From Atopsyche davidsoni (taxonomy: Eukaryota; Arthropoda; Insecta; Trichoptera; Hydrobiosidae): a stretch of DNA of 64,000 bases. How positions within the stretch are numbered: position 1 is the stretch's first letter; every line of letters begins with the position of its first letter. The translations under genes and the position numbers were made by a program. Shown one piece after another: positions 58,086 to 64,000 of this stretch. Under the pieces are notes generated by a model. The model made no database searches. It saw only the letters and a list, made by a program, of their open reading frames with translations, and was not told where the DNA came from. The stretch spans positions 2,666,001-2,730,000 of the forward strand of contig JAILWY010000023.1 in NCBI GenBank assembly GCA_022113835.1, given 5' to 3'.

Positions 58086-61000
58086 AATATTTTTGATATT
58101 AAACTGATATAGATATTGATCTATTAGTATTTTATGGAATTATCAAGTTTTATTTTACCCTGGTGTGATGTATCACAATTTTATTATTATTATGCAATAA
58201 TATTTGGGTTAGTTTTTCTTCTGTGGAGTTTAAAGAGATTCACCAATACCCCTATAGTTTATTTTTTTATGGCGGACAAGCCAGGTCTGACAAACTGCTT
58301 GACATTGCTTTACAAGATCACAAGGTTTGGATACACCAGCACACGTCAACCATCTGCCAAAGATCGATCTTTAAGTATCAGGCGTGAGTACAGATACAAG
58401 CCATGTTGATGATATTGGCTGATACATCGATATTATGAGTAGAGGCTACAAATGAATGAATATTTGTACTGTCATCTTGAATTAAAACATATTGAAAAAA
58501 GCAATGGTTACAATAACTTATTGATTATCATTTCAATATGGTATCATAAATTCCTTCTTCTTAGTGGTTCTTGTCCGTCATTAAAAATATTGACTTTATT
58601 GTCGTTTTTATTTTATTGATTTAATTTTTATATTCCATACTTGGAAAGCATTTAATCGTTTTAATTATCAATGCAATGAATTAATAAGTATTAGGTGGTT
58701 CTCTAGTCTTGTAAAATGTCACTTTATTTGCAACTAATCGTTTAAAAGTTTATTATCTGTAGGATTTAGATGTAAGCCGGAAGTTTTCATATATTATGTA
58801 CATGTCATAGCAACTAAGTAACCGAGGCCTCATGAGAAGTTGTAAAAGGACTACCAAAATTTGTAAATGACCTTTTTATCGTAGAGTAGATATTTTGATG
58901 TACTTAAACATTCCATCTTATATGAAGTTGATTATTAACGAAGGTGTTTTTAATAAAGATCATACCTTGGTAGATCCTTAGCAAGAGATGTTTAAATTCT
59001 ATCACAAAGCGGTGCTATTCTGGACTAAGTTTAATCAATAAAAACACTGAATTTACTGATAAATTGATAAAATTTTAAGATCTCTATTCTGTAGAAAATT
59101 TTATGTAACAATTATTTAGTAAGTTTTGAGTATCACAACTGATAAATCGATATTATTTATTTGGGGCGTTGTTTGTGATGATTTGTCTACTGCCAATATT
59201 TCATGTTTATTTCAGTTACACTTAAAATAATCATTATCATACACATACCCAATTCCCAATGTCTACAATACAATTATTTAATAGCATCTTCCTATGTGTA
59301 ACAAAATAAATATACTGCCACTGCTGGGGAGCAAACCCAAAATTATACATTTTCCTAGATCTAAGCTGCCTTACCAAATACAATAATTAAATAATGAAAA
59401 TTGATAGAATGACTAAATTGCTGTTGTTTGATTGTTAAATTTTTACCAATCAGATCAAAGCAAGTCGAGTGATAAAATACAATTATTTAATAATTAAATT
59501 CGTTGTTTGTACATCCAATGATTAACAATCCCAGCTTCTAACAAGATATATACATAACACAAATTATTGCACATATTAATACTGGAAAGAGAAAATAACT
59601 TTACCACATTACGCAACCCATTCAATAACAAGGCAATTGAAAGAATTTTCAAATTATTTTTTAAAAATAATTTTTCTTCAAGAATAAATAAAATTATATC
59701 ACCTTCACACTCCAGAGTTCCACAAATCAAACCTCCACCTGCTGACCACACTCCACTAAGATTATGGCTATCGAAAGTTATCAGCAACTAGCCCTTTCCA
59801 TATTCTCACTTTTATAATTGCTAAAATGTGTAAATTATCAATAGGTCTTTTTATAAGAATGTGTGATGAAACCCTCGAAAAGTGAAAGTCCTCATTACAA
59901 TATTTCAGTTTACTCCCAGCCCTTTAATGTTTTAAGTCCTAGCAGTGGCAAATTGACTTTTTTCAAAGATATTTCACCCAATGTAAGTACTAATTTTTTT
60001 AAATTTATAATTAGAAAATTATTTATTTACCTATTTTATTTTTATTCATCATATAAACAAATTGTTTACTTGATGATGAAATAATGCAAATATTGTAAAT
60101 GCTCAAACATCTTAGTAAACTTTTTTTTCTTTGTATTTGCAGCACATTTATTTTTTATTAGCATTGATAAAATTGAATATTTATTATTTCTTTAAAATAT
60201 CTCCAATATATATCGTCATATTTATTTTTAATAAGGCCTTTGGTAAGTCAATAAAAGTCAGTTTTAATTCTCTGTATATTAAGTGAATTTATGAAAAATT
60301 ATGATATAAATTAATTTTTCTAAAAACAAATCACTTTCATGTGTTTTTTCATGTATTGACTTCTTTATCGAGTAATTGCCATTTCATTTCAATACTAGGA
60401 TATGGTTTTCTGAAAGGAAAAACAAACGTTTTATTTTAATTTACAGTGACGACAACTTCATCACAAGGCTTGTCCACTAATAAAAAATTAGGAATAATAA
60501 ATTGTTACCTAATATTTTCAGTATTTATAGCTTTAGCTAGGTTACCAGAGTTATTGGTAATATAAAATTCAATATACCATATTTGATAAGGATTTCCATC
60601 AACACAAGTTTGAACTAAAATGTTCTCGCTACTTTTCAGTCCAGTTGCATCTAGACACAGTTGACTCTCAATGTGTTGAATCTGACCACTAGGCAACTGT
60701 CTCCATTTCTAGAAAATTCCATTCATGTTATGTATAATGATATCAATAAATATTTTGCTTGTGCTTTTTTCTACTATTCTAAATTATCTTAACCTGGTCA
60801 CTTTTTCCAGATTCGCAGTTTGATATGACAAGAATTCGACCATTTGAATTTGCATTTCTGAAAAGCAAAAAAAAAAATATTTTAAATACATGCATTAGTC
60901 GAGAAATATATTTTCCAACATTTCAGCAAGGTCAACCGCTAACAACAAAAATAAAGCCATTTAACCCAGAAATGCCATTACAAACTACTAATGGCATCGC

Positions 61001-61748
61001 TAGTAAAATAAATAGTGGTTATTTATCTCTAGTAAAAAAGTTAATGAGTTCATTTGTTATTTAGACCTAAGCAAAAAACATCAATGTATTGATTTTGAAT
61101 AGTTCTTAATAATGACTCTTACGATTTCTGTGGGACTTGTATGCACTTTTCTTCAGTTCTTATTGTTCCTTCCAATGTTAGGCTGTACAACTGTGTGTGC
61201 ATCAGCGTTTTATGGCAGAAGTATAACCCCACGGCCCCTAGATGTTCCAGATCTCGCCCCATAGAGTCAAGACATAAGTTAGTCTTGGGGTTCTGAAATC
61301 TATCCAACACTTTAAATTTGAAATCGATTCATATTGCTGATTATTTTTGTGAGACTCGTGAAAAACAAAAACTACTTCTCATGTTAATAGAAACATCTTG
61401 AAAATATATTGTATTTAAAAGTACAAGATACACAACACAATAATAACTTGTTTAAAAATATGGATGAATTGTGGCAAGCTGAGTTAATGAGTGTGAAAAT
61501 ATATTACCTTCCCCATCCTCTAACATGTTTGTTGGGTATAAATTTTTCTGGATAAACGTTATCCAGAAACCAATCAAATGACTTGCACTGAAGTCTTTCC
61601 CGAAGTTTTTTGCGTTCACTGATGTCTCCAATCAGACTAGTGTTCTGAAAATAAATAACGCTCTATTGATAAATTTGTAGTTGACTTGTAGTAAATCATA
61701 TTTCTGTAGAAAATATAACTTAATTATGAAATCCATTTATAACGTATT
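58025..61748 (+). repeat. Segmental duplication, copy 2 (about 3.7 kb)
   Basis: The second copy of the VPS53-tail/GALNT-3'-exon block. On its right it continues without a break into the upstream GALNT exons, so this copy supplies the ancestral GALNT right-hand junction. Copy 1 supplies the ancestral VPS53 left-hand junction. Differences are scattered single bases plus a few short indels. Confidence 0.93.
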
Positions 61749-64000
61749 ATCAACAATTCCTTGAACAGTTTAATGTTGCTATTATAAGTAATGTTTATGT
61801 ACCATTAACTTTTCACGACCCAAGAAGAAAAACCTTGCGTAGTCGTCCATCCAGACCAGAGCTAGGCGAGCTGTATTTATACCTAAATATATTAAATTAT
61901 ATATTAAAATAACATGCATACATGAAATACAATATTTTTACTGAACTTTTTACAATGAATAATTATGGCAACTTACTATAGGTATCTTTATTATTGGGGA
62001 TTTTATAAGGATGGAATTTCCGGAAGACATGACCAATACGAGAACATGGAATTGTCTCCATGATGCCACCGCCTAAAAACAAAATTATAAAATAACTCTA
62101 CAAGAAGCTTTTGCCGAATACATGATAACGGTTCTAGATAGATCACCGATTATATTCGCAAAGATTCCACATTTAAGAAAGAATCATTATCAATACCATA
62201 CAATATATTTATTTTTTAAATACAAAAGGATTATTTACATTGCCAGATCCTGAAGCTCATTTCAATATTCTCCCCTCCCCAGCCTTCCATCTTATCATCA
62301 TAGGATCCAATCTCCCAGAAATAGTTGCGCTCCATTGCAAACAATCCACCGGCCATCGTAGGAGTTCTGAAAGCATTTGTTATGGAAAAAAAATAACCTA
62401 GATGATTTATTTAGATGACTAATTAATTGCAATTTTATATTCATTGAAAGATTTTTTTCATACCTGGCTGGAGCGGTGTCACTTCCTTTTCTAGCCTTCT
62501 CTCTTTCACTTACCAGTATCCAATCAAAACTACCCGTAAGCTTAAAGCCTCCGATCTGCAATTCAAAAAAAATTATAATATTAATATTACATATAACATT
62601 CCAATGCTAACATTAGAATTTTCTTAAATATAGCCTAAGAGAACTTACTTGATAATCCAAAAAGGATGAGTAAAATAAGGTTTTGGAATCAACTGAATCA
62701 ATAATTGGAACGAGCACTGCTCGTCTGTCTTGCTTGATCCGATGAAGCAGCGGCCTCAACCAATCCACTGTCCCCTCGCAGTGACAGTCCAAAAATACCA
62801 AGACATCTCCCGTGGCTAATCGAGCTCCTGCTAAGCGGGCACGAATCAACCCAGACCTAATATATTTCAAAATTTTGTTGATTAAAGCATAAATTATTAA
62901 AGTGTAGTCTAGATTGATTGATAATTATAAAATAATTAGATTTCAATTAAGGTTATTATGAAAAACAATTATCAATTAACAGAAATGTCAGTAAATAATA
63001 GCAAAAGGTCATCATTATCTAACCTTTCTTTCAGACGGTGAAGAATAATCATGTTTTTGGGAAACCGAGATTTAATATAATAGTCTAATTTTCGCAACAA
63101 TGGCTTATAATCGGATAGATCATCAATTACAACTACTTCTTTCACATATCGACCACCGGTATTAATAACACTCCATATAGTTCTTAATACAAGAGATAGG
63201 ATTTCATTATGAACAACAAGAACGACTGAAGCAGATGGCAAAACCTCATCATATTGAAGGGCCTTGCCATCAGGATGCCTGTAATCTGCAAATTATTGAA
63301 AAGTTTTAATTTGGTTACCCCACAGTGTATTCGCTTACCACTAAGATAATATTAATTTATTCATGAAGTTTCGATATTTTATTATTTTAAATCAATATAC
63401 AAATCCAACCACCATTTAAATAGTTTAAGTGATGCTTTTTAAAACTCTCTTAAAATGTTTTGAAATAGCCTGAGTACTTGATTATTGAATGTACTTTAAC
63501 TTCACTCAGAGTTTACTGGAAACTAGATTCACCGGTGTGTGTGTGATTTTGTATAATATAACTATAATTTTTAAGCAAACCATCTTTCAAAGGGAGCTGA
63601 GGAGTGGCCGATGAGTGATTGTGATAAATATAATAATTTCATTGTGGTTTTGTTTGTTTTTTTGCGCCTTTCTTAGCTGAAGTTGAGTATGATATTAAGT
63701 TATGGCTATAAACATATTTTTTTTAGTCTTAGCTTATAATGGAAGTTAAATTAGAAGGAATAAAAGACATTAATGTACCAACGGTAGGTGGTATTGTTTT
63801 TAGAATATAAAAAAATAAACATGAGTGAAGAATATTTGCATCATTTAATCGTCATCAATATTTAGGGTCATTCAGTCCCGTGCTCTGAATATATATAATA
63901 TAAAATAAAATGTATAAGAAATATTCACTTCTTACCTTTAAGCGACCAAACATCACTCTCAGGTTGCTCAGGTTGCTCAGGTTGCTCAGGTTGCCCAGGT
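60505..64000 (-). CDS. Polypeptide N-acetylgalactosaminyltransferase (GALNT/PGANT family), 3' eleven exons; 5' end beyond window
   Basis: Exons in transcript order: 64000-63936 (partial), 63285-63024, 62856-62649, 62555-62464, 62366-62239, 62072-61977, 61882-61803, 61644-61508, 61299-61123, 60857-60794 and 60708-60505 (TAA). Every splice phase agrees, giving about 503 residues in view. Domains in order: a stem with Q-P-E repeats; GT-A part with [26 protein letters not shown] and the metal-binding DxH as FLDCHCE; the Gal/GalNAc-T motif with TMAGGLF and [20 protein letters not shown]; then a C-terminal ricin-type lectin domain with CLD motifs and QKW/QIW. Family knowledge: a Golgi type II membrane enzyme that moves GalNAc from UDP-GalNAc to Ser/Thr, starting mucin-type O-glycans. 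GDISER and CKSF-W-L-NVYPE look closest to the GALNT11/PGANT35A side, but the subfamily is unsure. The last four exons lie in the duplicated block, and copy 2 has several amino-acid changes against copy 1. The gene faces VPS53 tail-to-tail. Confidence 0.92.
63950..64000 (-). repeat. 9-bp coding microsatellite (Q-P-E repeats) in the GALNT stem
   Basis: ttgctcagg is tandemly repeated about 4.5 times up to the window edge. In the GALNT frame (minus) it encodes repeated Gln-Pro-Glu, just before S-D-V-W-S-L-K and the catalytic domain. This fits the low-complexity stem that spaces the enzyme from the Golgi membrane. Confidence 0.8.

Noticed and set aside
40691..61748. Simple retained-haplotype duplication
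   Set aside because: Not excluded, but copy 2 begins inside VPS53 exon 9 next to unrelated DNA. A plain second allele would not look like that.

Overview
The window looks like an AT-rich animal nuclear genome, most likely an insect and possibly a moth or butterfly; the order cannot be settled from this sequence. The support is GT-AG introns in three conserved eukaryotic genes, a very repeat-rich non-coding background, and remnants of Helitron, hAT, pogo-like and LTR elements. There are no bacterial or plasmid features.

Three host genes can be read. (1) A minus-strand gene of the CFAP410/C21orf2 family has exon 1 at 35018-35097 and exon 2 at 327-392. Both exons are too short to stand out as ORFs. 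They join in phase across a first intron of about 34.6 kb (393-35017), so the apparently empty left half of the window is one transposon-filled intron. (2) VPS53, a GARP/EARP tethering-complex subunit, lies on the plus strand in nine exons (35620-40751). It is head-to-head with CFAP410 across a 522-bp shared promoter region. (3) A polypeptide N-acetylgalactosaminyltransferase (GALNT/PGANT family) lies on the minus strand. Its last eleven exons are in the window (60505-64000), and it faces VPS53 tail-to-tail.

The VPS53-GALNT junction has been rearranged. A block of about 3.8 kb, holding the last codons of VPS53, the intergenic spacer and the last four GALNT exons, is present twice (40691-44534 and 58025-61748). 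The copies are separated by about 13.5 kb of foreign sequence. That sequence holds a decayed pogo-like transposase, a decayed RING-H2 fragment, a broken Gypsy-like retroelement, a 130-bp satellite (about 9 copies), a perfect 53-bp hairpin palindrome at the satellite junction, and a highly homogeneous 117-bp satellite (about 47.6 copies) built from three 39-bp subunits.

The giant CFAP410 intron carries a nested stack at 25636-29554. Two hAT-type elements share the same 8-bp target site, giving three copies of GTCTAATA. Inside the second sits a pol-less LTR retrotransposon (26074-29299) whose single long ORF has a SAP domain and a 16-unit, 57-bp coding minisatellite. The intron also holds two related Helitron-like fragments, a solo LTR and several uncharacterised dispersed or tandem repeats. 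The rest of the intron is AT-rich and shows no supported genes.
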